Shown here one piece after another: positions 38,791 through 47,345 of a DNA stretch of 64,000 bases. How positions within the stretch are numbered: the first letter of the stretch is position 1; each line of letters starts with the position of its first letter. Location of the stretch: positions 62,001 to 126,000 of the forward strand of contig JAHBZV010000002.1 of the NCBI GenBank assembly GCA_019635275.1, written 5' to 3'. The notes below the pieces were generated by a model that saw nothing but the letters and a program-made list of their open reading frames with translations, was not told the origin of the DNA and did no database searches. The translations under genes and the position numbers were made by a program. The DNA is from Burkholderiaceae bacterium. GTDB lineage: Bacteria; Pseudomonadota; Gammaproteobacteria; Burkholderiales; Burkholderiaceae_E.

Positions 38791-38887
38791 TTGCCTGATG
38801 GCGTTGCTGCGCCAGCATGGTGGCCGGCATCCGGCGCAAGCCACGCGCCGCTGGCGTCCACGCGCAGTCACGCAGGACCACACCATC

Positions 38888-39589
38888 ATGAAGCAGCAAC
38901 GGACGAGTCTGCGAGCGGCCCTTGCGGGCGGTTGCCTCCTTGCAGCCATCGCCGCGGCGCCGGCCAGCGCCGCCACCGTCTACTGGACCGACTGGACATC
39001 GGCGTCGGCAGCCGCCGGCACCGTGTCGGGCACGCTGTCCGCGGGCAGTGACACCGTCAGCGTCGGCTACAGCGGGGGCTACGGTTTCGCGCAGACCAGC
39101 GGGGGCACGAACTACTGGACGCCCGCCTCGACCTTCCAGAGCGCAACGGTCAGCAACGCGCCTCCGGCCGCGGACATCATCGCGCTCAGCACGGGCGGCA
39201 CGGCCACGGTCACCTTTTCGCAGGCCGTGGTCGATCCGCTACTCGCGCTGGTCAGCTGGAACAGCAACACCGTCGAGTTCGGGGCGCCGATCGAGTTCCT
39301 CAGCTACGGGGTCGGCCCGTACGGCTCGGGCACGCCGATCCTCAACGCCGCGGGCACCGGTTTCTTCGGAAGCGGCGAGGTGCACGGGGTGCTCCGGGTG
39401 ATCGGCACCTATACCTCGATCAGCTTCACCCACACCAGCGAGTACTGGCACGGCTTCACGGTCGGGATCGTGGGGGTCAGCACACCGGGAGACGGCGGCG
39501 GCGGTTCGGTGCCGGAACCCATGTCGCTGGCGCTGCTCGGGCTCGGCTTCGGCGCGATTGCGCTGACGAATCGGCGACGGCAGCGCTGA
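38888..39589 (+). CDS. PEP-CTERM sorting domain protein
   Basis: A 233-residue exported protein. The signal peptide ends near ASA (about 29). The middle is rich in Thr, Ser, Gly and Asn with beta-strand character (SGTLSAGSDTVSVGYSGGYG). The C-terminus has the sorting signal VPEPMSLALLGLGF (from 208) followed by a membrane stretch and the basic tail NRRRQR. Such proteins are cut and anchored by exosortase (EpsH/XrtA-type) and accompany exopolysaccharide in floc or biofilm formers. No exosortase is in the window. A Gly-rich linker (GDGGGGS) precedes the signal. Expression is probably driven by the sigma-54 promoter at 38776. Confidence 0.93.
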   Translation: MKQQRTSLRAALAGGCLLAAIAAAPASAATVYWTDWTSASAAAGTVSGTLSAGSDTVSVGYSGGYGFAQTSGGTNYWTPASTFQSATVSNAPPAADIIALSTGGTATVTFSQAVVDPLLALVSWNSNTVEFGAPIEFLSYGVGPYGSGTPILNAAGTGFFGSGEVHGVLRVIGTYTSISFTHTSEYWHGFTVGIVGVSTPGDGGGGSVPEPMSLALLGLGFGAIALTNRRRQR

Positions 39590-39679
39590 AGCCGCCGGAT
39601 GGGGGGCCGGCGGAATCGCGCGGGGCTCCGCCAACCAGCGCGGCGCGCCGAAGGTACGCGCCGGCTGGTGAAGACTCTC

Positions 39680-39704
39680 GCCGGCGGCGCCAAGCGCCGC
39701 CGGC
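39680..39704. terminator. Strong hairpin between convergent genes
   Basis: Ten-base perfect arms (GCCGGCGGCG and CGCCGCCGGC) enclose the loop CCAAG. It lies between the stop of the PEP-CTERM gene and the stop of the convergent gene at 39712, so it could end transcription in both directions. No T-run follows, so it is not a classical intrinsic terminator. Confidence 0.5.
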
Positions 39705-39711
39705 CGCGGAC

Positions 39712-40143
39712 TCAGGCCGCGCGACGCCGCATCGACGACGCCGCCTCGGCGGGCGCGTAATCGAACTCGAGCCGGCTCAAGGCCCGCTCGAAGTGCTGGC
39801 GCTGCGCAACCGCGTGCTGCTCGAGCCGCCGACCGCCCCAGACGCCGGCCAGCTGGTTCGGCGAGATGCCCTGGATCTCGCTGGAGCTCTGGTTCTGCGG
39901 GCGAATCGTGACCGCGCACAGCATGTACAGCCCGACGCGGCGATCCGCGCGCGAGGCCGCCTGCATCGTCGGGCCGTGATACGCATACAGGGCCAGCGAC
40001 GCGGGCTTGCCGTCCTGGTCTTCGCCTTCCGGCTGCACCGAGCCGGCGACGACGAAACCCTCTCGCTCGAGTTCACGGCGCAGCAACGAACTGGCGCGCT
40101 CGAGGGGCAGATCGATCGTGAAACGTACGGGCAATGCTTCCAC
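39712..40143 (-). CDS. Conserved-looking hypothetical protein (143 aa)
   Basis: A soluble protein without signal peptide or membrane segment. The N-terminal part (RFTIDLPLERASSLLRRELEREGFVVAG) has the beta-alpha-beta look of DUF302-like domains, but I do not recognise the family with confidence. The end is Ala/Arg-rich. I chose the GTG at 40143, six bases after GGAG; a TTG at 40146 is too close to that site. It is single, convergent with the PEP-CTERM gene. Codon use matches its neighbours, which supports a real gene. Confidence 0.6.
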   Translation of the reverse strand: MEALPVRFTIDLPLERASSLLRRELEREGFVVAGSVQPEGEDQDGKPASLALYAYHGPTMQAASRADRRVGLYMLCAVTIRPQNQSSSEIQGISPNQLAGVWGGRRLEQHAVAQRQHFERALSRLEFDYAPAEAASSMRRRAA

Positions 40144-40262
40144 CAATCACTCCCTTCATCGGATTGGACAACCGTGGAAGCGATCTTGCCGACGGCGACT
40201 TAGGGCAAGCTTAAGGCGGCGGAATGGGTCCGGCGAACGGGCTGCGGAGCGGCCTTCGGCCC

Positions 40263-40913
40263 TCAGCGGAGCACGATGTCGAATTGCGCGACCAGCGCCC
40301 CCGGCTCGATCCGGTCGGCCGGTTCGAACCGCGCGGTGACGCCGTCTCGCTGGCGCGCGTCGCGGATCGAGTTGTACAGCGTGTCGCGCTCGTTGGCGGT
40401 CTCGCCCGCGACGTAGAGTTGCGTCACCAGTTGCGTGCCGTCGGGACCCCAGACCGCGAAGTGGATGTGCGGCGTTCGCCCCGGATAGGGCACGGGACGG
40501 ATCGTCCGGAACGCGTAGCCACCGTCGTCGCCGGCGCGTGCGCGGCCCCGACCCTGGAAGCCGGAATCGCGCCGCGCGGCGCCGCGGTCGGCCGGGTGCC
40601 GGTAGCGTCCGTTCGCGTCGCATTGCCAGATCTCGACGATCGAGCCGGCCAACGGCTGGCCGTCGCGGTCGAGCACCCGCCCGCGCAGGTGCGCGACGCG
40701 GCCGAGCGCGCGCGCCGCCTCGCCGCGGACGACCACCAGGTCATGGTCGGTGTCGCCCGACCAGTCGACCGGATAGAACGGTCCGGCAGTCTGCGGGACG
40801 GTCGGCACCCGCGCCGGCCCGGCCGTCGCCCTGGCCGGGCGCAACGGCCAGGGCAACGCGGAGGTCGCGACGCCAGCGGCCAGGGCGGCAAGGGTCGCGC
40901 GGCGGGCAGTCAT
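40263..40913 (-). CDS. Secreted intradiol ring-cleavage dioxygenase-like protein
   Basis: A 216-residue protein with a long N-terminal signal including an Arg pair (TARRATLAALAAGVATSALPW), possibly a Tat signal. The domain matches the protocatechuate 3,4-dioxygenase beta fold: TAGPFYPVDW, IVEIWQCDANGRYRHP with a candidate iron Tyr, and VPYPGRTPHIHFAVW with the second Tyr and the His-x-His iron ligands. Cytoplasmic pathway enzymes lack a signal, so this is probably one of the exported intradiol-like proteins of unknown substrate. Its start codon shares base 40913 with the copA stop. It is not next to the pca genes at 44-47 kb. Confidence 0.82.
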   Translation of the reverse strand: MTARRATLAALAAGVATSALPWPLRPARATAGPARVPTVPQTAGPFYPVDWSGDTDHDLVVVRGEAARALGRVAHLRGRVLDRDGQPLAGSIVEIWQCDANGRYRHPADRGAARRDSGFQGRGRARAGDDGGYAFRTIRPVPYPGRTPHIHFAVWGPDGTQLVTQLYVAGETANERDTLYNSIRDARQRDGVTARFEPADRIEPGALVAQFDIVLR

Positions 40914-43174
40914 CAGGCCTCCTTCGGCGGCCGCCAGCGCCGCAACGTCAGCGCATTGGTGACCACACTGACACTCGACAGGGCCATCGCAGCACCGGCG
41001 ATGACCGGGCTCAGGTAGCCGAGCGCCGCCAGCGGAATGCCGACGACGTTGTAGACGAAGGCCCAGAACAGGTTCTGGCGGATCTTGGCATACGTGCGGC
41101 GCGAGATGTCGATCGCCGCCGGCACCAGGCCGGGGTCGCCACGCATCAGCGTAACCGCCGCGGTGTGCATGGCGACGTCGGTGCCGGTGCCCATCGCGAT
41201 GCCCACGTCGGCCGCGGCCAGCGCCGGCGCGTCGTTGACGCCGTCGCCGACCATCGCGACCACCTGCCGGGCGCCGGCTTCCTGTGCGCGAAGCAACCGG
41301 ATCGCCTCGGCCTTCTGCTCGGGGAGCACCTTCGCGCGGACCTCGTCGAGGCCGATTCCGCGCGCCACGGCGGCGGCTGCACCGGCGTTGTCGCCAGTGA
41401 GCAGCACCGTGCGCACGCCGAGCCGGCGCAACGCGGCCACCGCCGCGGCAGCGCCCGGCTTCACGGCGTCGCCGAACGCGAGCAGGCCGAGCACGTGCGG
41501 GGGCCCGGAAGGCCGTTGCGTCGCGACGAACGAGACGGTGCGACCTTCGGACTCCTGCGCGCGAGCCGATTCCGCGAGTTCGGCGAGGTCGACGCTGCGC
41601 TCGGCCATCCAGGCCTCGCTGCCGATGAACACCTCGACGTCGGCACCCTCCTGCCGCAGCATCGCGCTGACCCCGCGGCCCGCGACCGCCCGGATGCCCG
41701 ACACTTCCGGCAGCGGCACGACGCCCCCCGGCGCGGCCCCGTACGCCCGCTGAACCGCCTTCGCCAGTGGGTGTTCACTGCCGCGCTGAATCGCTGTCGA
41801 CAGGGCCAGCAGCGCGCCGCCATCGACGCCAGCTGCCGGCGCGACGGCGAGCAGCCCGGGCTGGCCGACCGTCAGCGTGCCGGTCTTGTCGAAGGCCACG
41901 GCGCGCACCGCGTGCGCGAGCTCCAGCGCCTGCGCGTCCTTGATCAGGATGCCGTGGCGCGCCGCGACGCCCGTCCCGGCCATGATGGCGGTGGGCGTGG
42001 CGAGCCCGAGCGCGCAAGGGCAGGCAATCACCAGCACCGACACGGCGTTGAGCACCGCGCGCGCCCAGTCGCCGGCGCCCAACCCCCAGCCGAGCAGCGT
42101 CAGCAACCCGATGCCGAGCACCACGGGCACGAACACCGCGCTCACGCGATCGACGAGGCGCTGGATCGGCGCCTTGGCCGCCTGCGCGTCCTCGACCAGC
42201 CGGATGATCCGCGCCAGCACCGTCTCGGTGCCCACCGCCGCGGTGCGGACCCGCAGCAGCCCCTCGCCGTTGATCGAGCCGCCCGCGACGCGGTCGCCCG
42301 GCCGCCTCGACACCGGACGGCTCTCGCCGGTGAGCATCGACTCGTCGACGTGCGTGAGCCCGTCGACGATTTCGCCATCGACGGGGATGCGCTCGCCCGG
42401 GCGCACCAGCACCTCGTCGCCGACCGCGACCTGCGCGATCGGCAGCTCGATCTCGCGCGCGCCCACGGCCACGCGTGCCGTCTCCGGGCGCAATGCCTGC
42501 AGCGCGCGGATCGCGTCGACGGTGCGGCGCTTGGCGCGCGCCTCGAGCCACTTGCCGAACAGGACCAGCGTCACGACCACCGCCGACGCCTCGAAGTAGT
42601 AGTGCGCCTCGTGGCCGTCGCCGTGGGCGAGCAGGAAGTACAGGCTCAGGCCGAAGGCGGCGGACGTGCCGATCGCCACCAGCAGGTCCATGTTGCCGCT
42701 CAACGCGCGCGCGGCGTTCCAGCCATCGCGATAGAAGCGCGCGCCGAAGACGAACTGCACGGGCGCCGCGAGCAGCAGCTGCCACCAGCCCGGCAACATC
42801 GCGTCGACGCCGAACGGCGCGAGCAGCATCGGCGCGGCCAACGGCAGGGACAGCAGGGCGGCGCCCGCCACCCAGAGCCCGCCGCGGTCGGCGCGCACCG
42901 CCAACGGCGGCGCGCCGGAAGCCGCGTCGGAGTGCACGCGCGCCTCGTAGCCCGCGGCCTCGACCGCCGCGATCAGTTCGCTGACGCGGACTGCGCCCGG
43001 CGCGATGCGCACGTTGGCGACTTCGGTGGCCAGGTTCACGCCGGCGTCGGCGACGCCGTCGATCTTGCGCAGGCTCTTCTCGACCCGCGTGGCACAGGCC
43101 GCGCAGGTCATTCCACCTATGTCAAGCGCAAGCGTCGTGGCGGACGGGTCGGCCTGCGCAATGCCTTCGTCCAT
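40913..43174 (-). CDS. copA: Copper-exporting P1B-type ATPase
   Basis: A 753-residue pump that moves Cu(I) out of the cytoplasm. One N-terminal metal-binding domain has GMTCAAC (C24, C27). The membrane CPC motif lies in [13 protein letters not shown], the phosphorylation site is DKTGTLT and the hinge [14 protein letters not shown] of the actuator domain is in [10 protein letters not shown], and the C-terminal helices carry the expected [10 protein letters not shown] and [16 protein letters not shown] blocks. It is divergent from copZ with only 41 bases between the starts, so both promoters overlap there. I found no clear CueR box in this gap. The preceding Met-free N-terminus has a single HMA domain, common in proteobacteria. 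Confidence 0.96.
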   Translation of the reverse strand: MDEGIAQADPSATTLALDIGGMTCAACATRVEKSLRKIDGVADAGVNLATEVANVRIAPGAVRVSELIAAVEAAGYEARVHSDAASGAPPLAVRADRGGLWVAGAALLSLPLAAPMLLAPFGVDAMLPGWWQLLLAAPVQFVFGARFYRDGWNAARALSGNMDLLVAIGTSAAFGLSLYFLLAHGDGHEAHYYFEASAVVVTLVLFGKWLEARAKRRTVDAIRALQALRPETARVAVGAREIELPIAQVAVGDEVLVRPGERIPVDGEIVDGLTHVDESMLTGESRPVSRRPGDRVAGGSINGEGLLRVRTAAVGTETVLARIIRLVEDAQAAKAPIQRLVDRVSAVFVPVVLGIGLLTLLGWGLGAGDWARAVLNAVSVLVIACPCALGLATPTAIMAGTGVAARHGILIKDAQALELAHAVRAVAFDKTGTLTVGQPGLLAVAPAAGVDGGALLALSTAIQRGSEHPLAKAVQRAYGAAPGGVVPLPEVSGIRAVAGRGVSAMLRQEGADVEVFIGSEAWMAERSVDLAELAESARAQESEGRTVSFVATQRPSGPPHVLGLLAFGDAVKPGAAAAVAALRRLGVRTVLLTGDNAGAAAAVARGIGLDEVRAKVLPEQKAEAIRLLRAQEAGARQVVAMVGDGVNDAPALAAADVGIAMGTGTDVAMHTAAVTLMRGDPGLVPAAIDISRRTYAKIRQNLFWAFVYNVVGIPLAALGYLSPVIAGAAMALSSVSVVTNALTLRRWRPPKEA

Positions 43175-43215
43175 GTGCTAAAAAGCCTCATCGGTGAACC
43201 TGTGGAGCTTCGAGT

Positions 43216-43416
43216 ATGCCCAGCTTCGACGTACGAGGCATGTCGTGTGGCCATTGCGTGAAGGCGGTGACCACGTCGATCCACGAAATCGACCCGACGG
43301 CGAAGGTCGACGTCGACCTCGCCACGGGGCGGGTCGAGGTCGACTCCAACCGTCCCGCCGACGCGATCGCGAAGGCGATCGTCGAGGCGGGCTACGAAGC
43401 CAGGCCGATCAGCTGA
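43216..43416 (+). CDS. copZ: Copper chaperone CopZ (HMA domain)
   Basis: A 66-residue heavy-metal-associated domain with the motif GMSCGHC near residue 8 and the compact ferredoxin-like pattern VKAVTTSIHEIDPTAKVDVDLATGRVEV. It carries Cu(I) to CopA, which is encoded divergently 41 bases away. The GHC form of the motif is typical of CopZ and of the single-domain chaperones. The final eight bases overlap the end of the convergent hsp20 gene, and the two stop codons lie in one 14-base palindrome. Confidence 0.93.
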   Translation: MPSFDVRGMSCGHCVKAVTTSIHEIDPTAKVDVDLATGRVEVDSNRPADAIAKAIVEAGYEARPIS

Positions 43417-43419
43417 TCG
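43406..43419. repeat. Palindrome holding both stop codons of copZ and hsp20
   Basis: CGATCAGCTGATCG is a perfect 14-base palindrome. It contains the TGA of copZ (43414-43416) and, on the other strand, the TGA of hsp20 (43409-43411). It may be chance, a short terminator stem, or simply the way two converging tails share sequence. Confidence 0.5.
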
Positions 43420-43828
43420 TCAGGCGCCTGGTTGCAGGCGTCGCCTTCTTCGGCAGCGTCAGCGTCAGCACGCCGTTCTCGTACTTGGCCGACGCCTTCG
43501 ACTCGTCGAGGTCCGACCCCAGCGAGAAGGTCCGCGCCACCGAGCCATAGTACCGCTCGCTGCGCAACACGCGCTCGCCGTCCTTCTTTTCGGACTCGCG
43601 CTTGACCTCGGCGCTGATCGACACGCGGTTGCCGTCGACCTGGACGTTGATGTCCTCGCGCTTCACGCCCGGGATCTCGGCGTGCACGGTGTATTCGCCG
43701 TTGGACTCCTTGACGTCGACGCGGATCTCAAGCGCCTCGCCCGAGGCGGTGCGGACCGGCTGCATGAAGCCGCGGAACAGTTCGGGGAAGACTTCGGCAA
43801 ACGGGTCGTAGACGGACAGTCGGGACAT
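43409..43828 (-). CDS. Small heat-shock protein (Hsp20/alpha-crystallin)
   Basis: A 139-residue chaperone that holds unfolding proteins. The N-terminal MSRLSVYDPFAEVFPELFRGF is typical of class A bacterial Hsp20. The alpha-crystallin domain runs from IRVDVKESNGEYTVHAEIPGV to GSDLDESKASAKYENGVLTLTLPK, and the C-terminus ends in the RRLTIS tail that carries the IxI-like assembly motif. ATG at 43828 is preceded by AGGAG; the longer open frame upstream has no family match. It is convergent with copZ, with an eight-base overlap of the ends. Confidence 0.94.
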   Translation of the reverse strand: MSRLSVYDPFAEVFPELFRGFMQPVRTASGEALEIRVDVKESNGEYTVHAEIPGVKREDINVQVDGNRVSISAEVKRESEKKDGERVLRSERYYGSVARTFSLGSDLDESKASAKYENGVLTLTLPKKATPATRRLTIS

Positions 43829-43852
43829 GGCATCGCTCCTGGAATCGGTTAC

Positions 43853-43873
43853 GGTCGGCCATTCCGGCCGACC
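43853..43873. terminator. Hairpin between the TauE-like gene and hsp20
   Basis: Perfect eight-base arms GGTCGGCC and GGCCGACC enclose ATTCC. It follows the stop of the minus-strand exporter gene (43882) and precedes the hsp20 start. It may end the exporter transcript or form part of the hsp20 leader. There is no T-run, and I see no ROSE-type anti-Shine-Dalgarno pairing. Confidence 0.45.
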
Positions 43874-43881
43874 CATGTCGC

Positions 43882-44643
43882 TCAGATGAGTGCGTCCCAG
43901 GTCAGTTTCAAGCCGGTGCCGAGCAACGCCCATGTTGCGACACGGACGAAGGTGGCCGGCTTGATCCAGCGCAAGAGTCGAAGCCCGGCGAAATACCCGA
44001 CCGGCACCACCGGCAGCAGCGCGAGCGACGTCCCCAGGTTGGTCGCGTCGAACTGCCCGAGCCAGGCGTAGGGAACCAGCTTCGCCGCGTTGACCGCCGC
44101 GAAGAACCAGGTCGTCGTGCCGACGAAGGTCACCGGGTCGAGTCGAAGCGGCAGCAGCAGCTGCATCATCGGCGGGCCGCCGGCGTGCGAGATGAAGCTC
44201 GTGAACCCGGCCACCGCGGGCCAGAAGCGGGACCGCGCCACCGACAGCGGCGCGGGCAGCCCGGTCCAGGCCCGCGAGCCCTCCCGGAACTTCGCCAGCG
44301 CGAAGACGATCGATTCGAGGCCGATCAGCCCCTTGATCCAGCGCTCGTCGACGACCCGGAACAGCAGCGTGCCGACCGCGATGCCGACCATCGCCGCGGG
44401 GATCGCGTGGCGCAGGACCTCGGCGTCGAAGCGCCGGCGAAACGCGACCAGCCCCATCGCGTCCATCGCGAGCAGGATCGGCAGCATGATCGCGGCGGCC
44501 TGCGGCACGCCGATCGCCAGTGCCATGATCGGCACGCCGAGCACGCCGACCGCGCCGCCCAGCCCCGCTTTCGAGACGCCGGTCAGCACCACCGCGGGAA
44601 CGGCGGCGAGGTAGAAGACCGGGTCGGCGATCGGGCTCAGCAA
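43882..44643 (-). CDS. TauE/SafE family anion exporter
   Basis: A 253-residue inner-membrane protein with about seven hydrophobic segments. The family shows in GVSKAGLGGAVGVLGVPIMAL near the start and FTSFISHAGGPPMMQLLLPLRLDPVTFVGTTTWFF in the second half, the two related repeats. Members are thought to export sulfite, sulfoacetate or other organic anions, but few substrates are proven. It lies 19 bases after the pcaF stop on the same strand, so it may be the last gene of the pca operon. Transport of an aromatic-degradation intermediate is possible but not shown. Confidence 0.9.
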   Translation of the reverse strand: MLSPIADPVFYLAAVPAVVLTGVSKAGLGGAVGVLGVPIMALAIGVPQAAAIMLPILLAMDAMGLVAFRRRFDAEVLRHAIPAAMVGIAVGTLLFRVVDERWIKGLIGLESIVFALAKFREGSRAWTGLPAPLSVARSRFWPAVAGFTSFISHAGGPPMMQLLLPLRLDPVTFVGTTTWFFAAVNAAKLVPYAWLGQFDATNLGTSLALLPVVPVGYFAGLRLLRWIKPATFVRVATWALLGTGLKLTWDALI

Positions 44644-44662
44644 GGCGCCTCGACGACCCGGG

Positions 44663-45865
44663 TCAGACGCGCTCGATCAGCGTCGCGATGCCCTGCCCCA
44701 CGCCGATGCACATCGTCGCCACGGCGAGCCTGCCGCCGCCCCGATGCAACTGGTTGACGGCAGTCAGCACCAGCCGCGCGCCGGACATGCCCAGCGGGTG
44801 GCCGAGCGCGATCGCGCCGCCGTTCGGGTTCGCCTTCGGCGAGTCGTCGGGCACGCCCAACTCGCGCAGCACGGCGAGTCCCTGCGCCGCGAACGCCTCG
44901 TTCAGCTCGATCACGTCGATGTCATCGACCTTCCGGCCGGTTCTCGCGAGCAGCTTCTTCGTGGCGGGCGCCGGGCCGATGCCCATGATGCGCGGTGCGA
45001 CGCCGGCGGTGGCCATCGCCACCAGCCGCGCGCGCGGCGTCAACCCGTGGCGCTTCGCCGCCGCCTCGCTGGCGAGGACGATCGCGGCCGCACCGTCGTT
45101 GACCCCCGACGCGTTGCCGGCGGTGACGGTGCCGTCGGGCTTGACGATCGGCTTGAGCCTCGCGAGCGCCTCGAGGCTGGTCTCGCGCGGGTGCTCGTCG
45201 CGATCGACGACGAGCGGGTCGCCCTTCTTCTGCGGAATCGTGACCGGCACGATCTCGCCGGCGAAGAAGCCGCTCTTCTGCGCCGCGATCGCGCGCTGCT
45301 GGCTGCGCAGCGCCATCGCGTCCTGGTCCTCGCGCGAGACGCCGAACTCTGCGGCGACGTTCTCGGCGGTTTCCGGCATCGAGTCGACGCCGTACTGCTT
45401 CTTCATCAGCGAATTGACGAAACGCCAGCCGATCGTCGTGTCGTAGACCGCGTTGCTGCGAGAGAAGGCGGCATCGGCCTTCGGCATCACGAACGGCGCG
45501 CGCGACATGCTCTCGACGCCGCCCGCGATCGCCAGTTCGATCTCGCCGCAACGGATCGCGCGGGCGACGGTGCCCACCGCGTCCATCCCCGAGCCGCACA
45601 GCCGGTTCACCGTCGCGCCCGGCACCTCCACCGGAAGCCCTGCCAGCAGCGCCGCCATTCGCGCCACGTTGCGGTTGTCCTCGCCGGCCTGGTTCGCGCA
45701 GCCGAAGATCACTTCGTCGATCGCCATCGGGTCGAGCTTCGGGTTGCGCTCGAGCAGCGCGCGCAGCGGAATCGCAGCGAGATCGTCGGTGCGCACCGAC
45801 GACAGCACGCCGCCGTAGCGGCCGATGGGGGTGCGCACGGCGTCGCAGATAAAGACTTCCGTCAT
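44663..45865 (-). CDS. pcaF: 3-oxoadipyl-CoA thiolase
   Basis: A 400-residue thiolase that splits 3-oxoadipyl-CoA into succinyl-CoA and acetyl-CoA, the last step of the beta-ketoadipate pathway. The nucleophilic Cys lies in [11 protein letters not shown], the general base His in [11 protein letters not shown], and the second Cys in MCIGVGQG. The [18 protein letters not shown] start and the exact length of 400 match PcaF. It follows pcaI and pcaJ in the same direction, which fixes the pathway. The start at 45865 is preceded by GAGGAACC at suitable distance. Confidence 0.95.
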   Translation of the reverse strand: MTEVFICDAVRTPIGRYGGVLSSVRTDDLAAIPLRALLERNPKLDPMAIDEVIFGCANQAGEDNRNVARMAALLAGLPVEVPGATVNRLCGSGMDAVGTVARAIRCGEIELAIAGGVESMSRAPFVMPKADAAFSRSNAVYDTTIGWRFVNSLMKKQYGVDSMPETAENVAAEFGVSREDQDAMALRSQQRAIAAQKSGFFAGEIVPVTIPQKKGDPLVVDRDEHPRETSLEALARLKPIVKPDGTVTAGNASGVNDGAAAIVLASEAAAKRHGLTPRARLVAMATAGVAPRIMGIGPAPATKKLLARTGRKVDDIDVIELNEAFAAQGLAVLRELGVPDDSPKANPNGGAIALGHPLGMSGARLVLTAVNQLHRGGGRLAVATMCIGVGQGIATLIERV

Positions 45866-45897
45866 GGCTCGGTTCCTCTTTTCGAACGAAACAGGGT

Positions 45898-46548
45898 TCA
45901 GGCGTCGCGGCCGGCGCGGCGCAGCGGCGCGGCGGTCAGGCGGGCGAGTTCGTCGAACGACAGCCCGTCGATCCATTCGACGGCCACCAGTCCGTCGGGG
46001 GTCACGTCGATCACCGCGAGATCGGTGTACACGCGGCTCACGCAGCCGATGCCGGTCAGCGGATAGCTGCAGCGCTCGACCAGCTTGCTCTCGCCGCTCT
46101 TGGTCTGGTGCTCCATCATGACGAAGACCTGCTTGGCGCCGATGGCCAGGTCCATCGCGCCGCCGACGGCCGGGATCGCGTCGGGCGCGCCGGTGTGCCA
46201 GTTGGCCAGGTCGCCTCGGGCAGACACCTGGAACGCGCCCAGCACGCAGAAGTCCAGGTGGCCGCCGCGCATCATCGCGAACGAATCGGCGTGATGGAAG
46301 AACGCGCAGCCGGGCAGCTGCGTCACGGGCTGCTTGCCGGCGTTGATCAGGTCTTCGTCCTCGTCGCCCTTGGCCGGCGCCGGGCCCATCCCGAGGATGC
46401 CGTTCTCGCTGTGCAGGACGATCTCGCGGTCGGGCGGCAGGTGGTTGGCCACCAGCGTCGGCAACCCGATGCCGAGGTTCACGTAAGCGCCGTCGGGGAT
46501 GTCGCGTGCCACGCGGGCGGCCATCTGGTCTCGGGTCAGCCGGTTCAT
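45898..46548 (-). CDS. pcaJ: 3-oxoadipate CoA-transferase, subunit B
   Basis: A 216-residue CoA-transferase beta subunit that with PcaI moves CoA from succinyl-CoA to 3-oxoadipate. [15 protein letters not shown] and [12 protein letters not shown] are the family blocks; the Glu of SENG forms the thioester with Co[16 protein letters not shown] is near the C-terminus. It lies between pcaI and pcaF with gaps of about 31 bases on each side. The upstream frame is open beyond the ATG but has no signal. SCOT-type or acetoacetate CoA-transferases look similar; the neighbour pcaF decides for oxoadipate. Confidence 0.93.
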   Translation of the reverse strand: MNRLTRDQMAARVARDIPDGAYVNLGIGLPTLVANHLPPDREIVLHSENGILGMGPAPAKGDEDEDLINAGKQPVTQLPGCAFFHHADSFAMMRGGHLDFCVLGAFQVSARGDLANWHTGAPDAIPAVGGAMDLAIGAKQVFVMMEHQTKSGESKLVERCSYPLTGIGCVSRVYTDLAVIDVTPDGLVAVEWIDGLSFDELARLTAAPLRRAGRDA

Positions 46549-46579
46549 GTCGATGACTTCTCGATTGTCGAGGGCGGCC

Positions 46580-47263
46580 TCAGGCGGCTGCCCGGGGCGC
46601 ACGCGATACCTGTACCACGCGCCGCACGAAGATACCGGGCGTGACAATCGCCTCGGGGTCGAGTGCGCCCAGCGGGACGATCTCGTCGACCTGGACGATC
46701 GCGCACTTCGCCGCACTCGCCATGATCGGCCCGAAGTTGCGTGCGGTCTTGCGGTAGACGAGATTGCCCCATCGATCGCCGCGCAGCGCCTTGATCAATG
46801 CGAAGTCGGCGCGAATCGGATGCTCGAGCACGTAGTCGCGCCCGTCGATGCGCCGCGTCTCCTTGCCTTCGGCCAGCTGCGTGCCGTATCCGGTCGGCGT
46901 GAAGAACGCGCCGATCCCGGCGCCGGCCGCGCGGATGCGCTCGGCGAGGTTGCCCTGCGGAACGAGCTCGAGCTCGATCCTCCCGCTGCGATACAGCTCG
47001 TCGAACACCCAGGAGTCGGTCTGGCGCGGGAACGAGCAGACGATCTTGCGCACCCGTCCGGCCTTCAGCAGCGCCGCGAGCCCCGTGTCGCCATTTCCGG
47101 CGTTGTTGTTCACGATCGTCAGGTCGCGAGCACCCTGGGCGATCAGTGCGTCGATCAGCTCGGCGGGCATGCCGGCGGCGCCGAAGCCGCCGATCATGAC
47201 GGTGGCACCGTCGTGGATGCCGGCGACAGCCTCGGCGACCGAGGCGACGGTCTTGTCGATCAT
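46580..47263 (-). CDS. pcaI: 3-oxoadipate CoA-transferase, subunit A
   Basis: A 227-residue alpha subunit paired with pcaJ. ATVMIGGFGAAGMPAELIDAL is the oxyanion-loop region, and VSNNNAGNGDTGLAAL-type and PQGNLAERIRAAGAGIGAFFTPTG blocks follow. It is the first gene of the pcaI-pcaJ-pcaF unit, 82 bases downstream of the AmpG-like gene. A divergent pcaR or pcaQ regulator is not found, so control of the unit cannot be read here. Genes for the earlier ring-cleavage steps are also missing from the window. Confidence 0.93.
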   Translation of the reverse strand: MIDKTVASVAEAVAGIHDGATVMIGGFGAAGMPAELIDALIAQGARDLTIVNNNAGNGDTGLAALLKAGRVRKIVCSFPRQTDSWVFDELYRSGRIELELVPQGNLAERIRAAGAGIGAFFTPTGYGTQLAEGKETRRIDGRDYVLEHPIRADFALIKALRGDRWGNLVYRKTARNFGPIMASAAKCAIVQVDEIVPLGALDPEAIVTPGIFVRRVVQVSRAPRAAA

Positions 47264-47345
47264 GGCGGATGGGCGCCGCACGGCCGGATGCGGGCGCGGC
47301 AGTCGGTTCGCGAGAGTCGCATGATGCCCGATCCGGCGACCCGAC

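Noticed and set aside
38472..38861. A minus-strand frame of about 130 codons upstream of the PEP-CTERM gene
   Set aside because: It runs across the end of nnrS and the sigma-54 promoter region, has mixed Gly/Arg/His content and no ribosome site.
39590..39625. A second hairpin (CCGCCGG...CCGGCGG) after the PEP-CTERM gene
   Set aside because: The loop is eight bases of mostly G and no T-run follows. The longer hairpin at 39680 is the better terminator candidate.
43175..43215. CueR/MerR-type operator between copA and copZ
   Set aside because: ACCTGTGGAGCTTCGAG has only weak symmetry and lacks the usual 19-base promoter spacing. A copper regulator site is expected but not visible.
40538..43261. 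A 907-codon open frame on the plus strand
   Set aside because: It is antisense to the complete copA and the intradiol dioxygenase gene, and its translation is dominated by Arg, His, Asp and Gln without any domain. Long antisense frames are common at this GC content.
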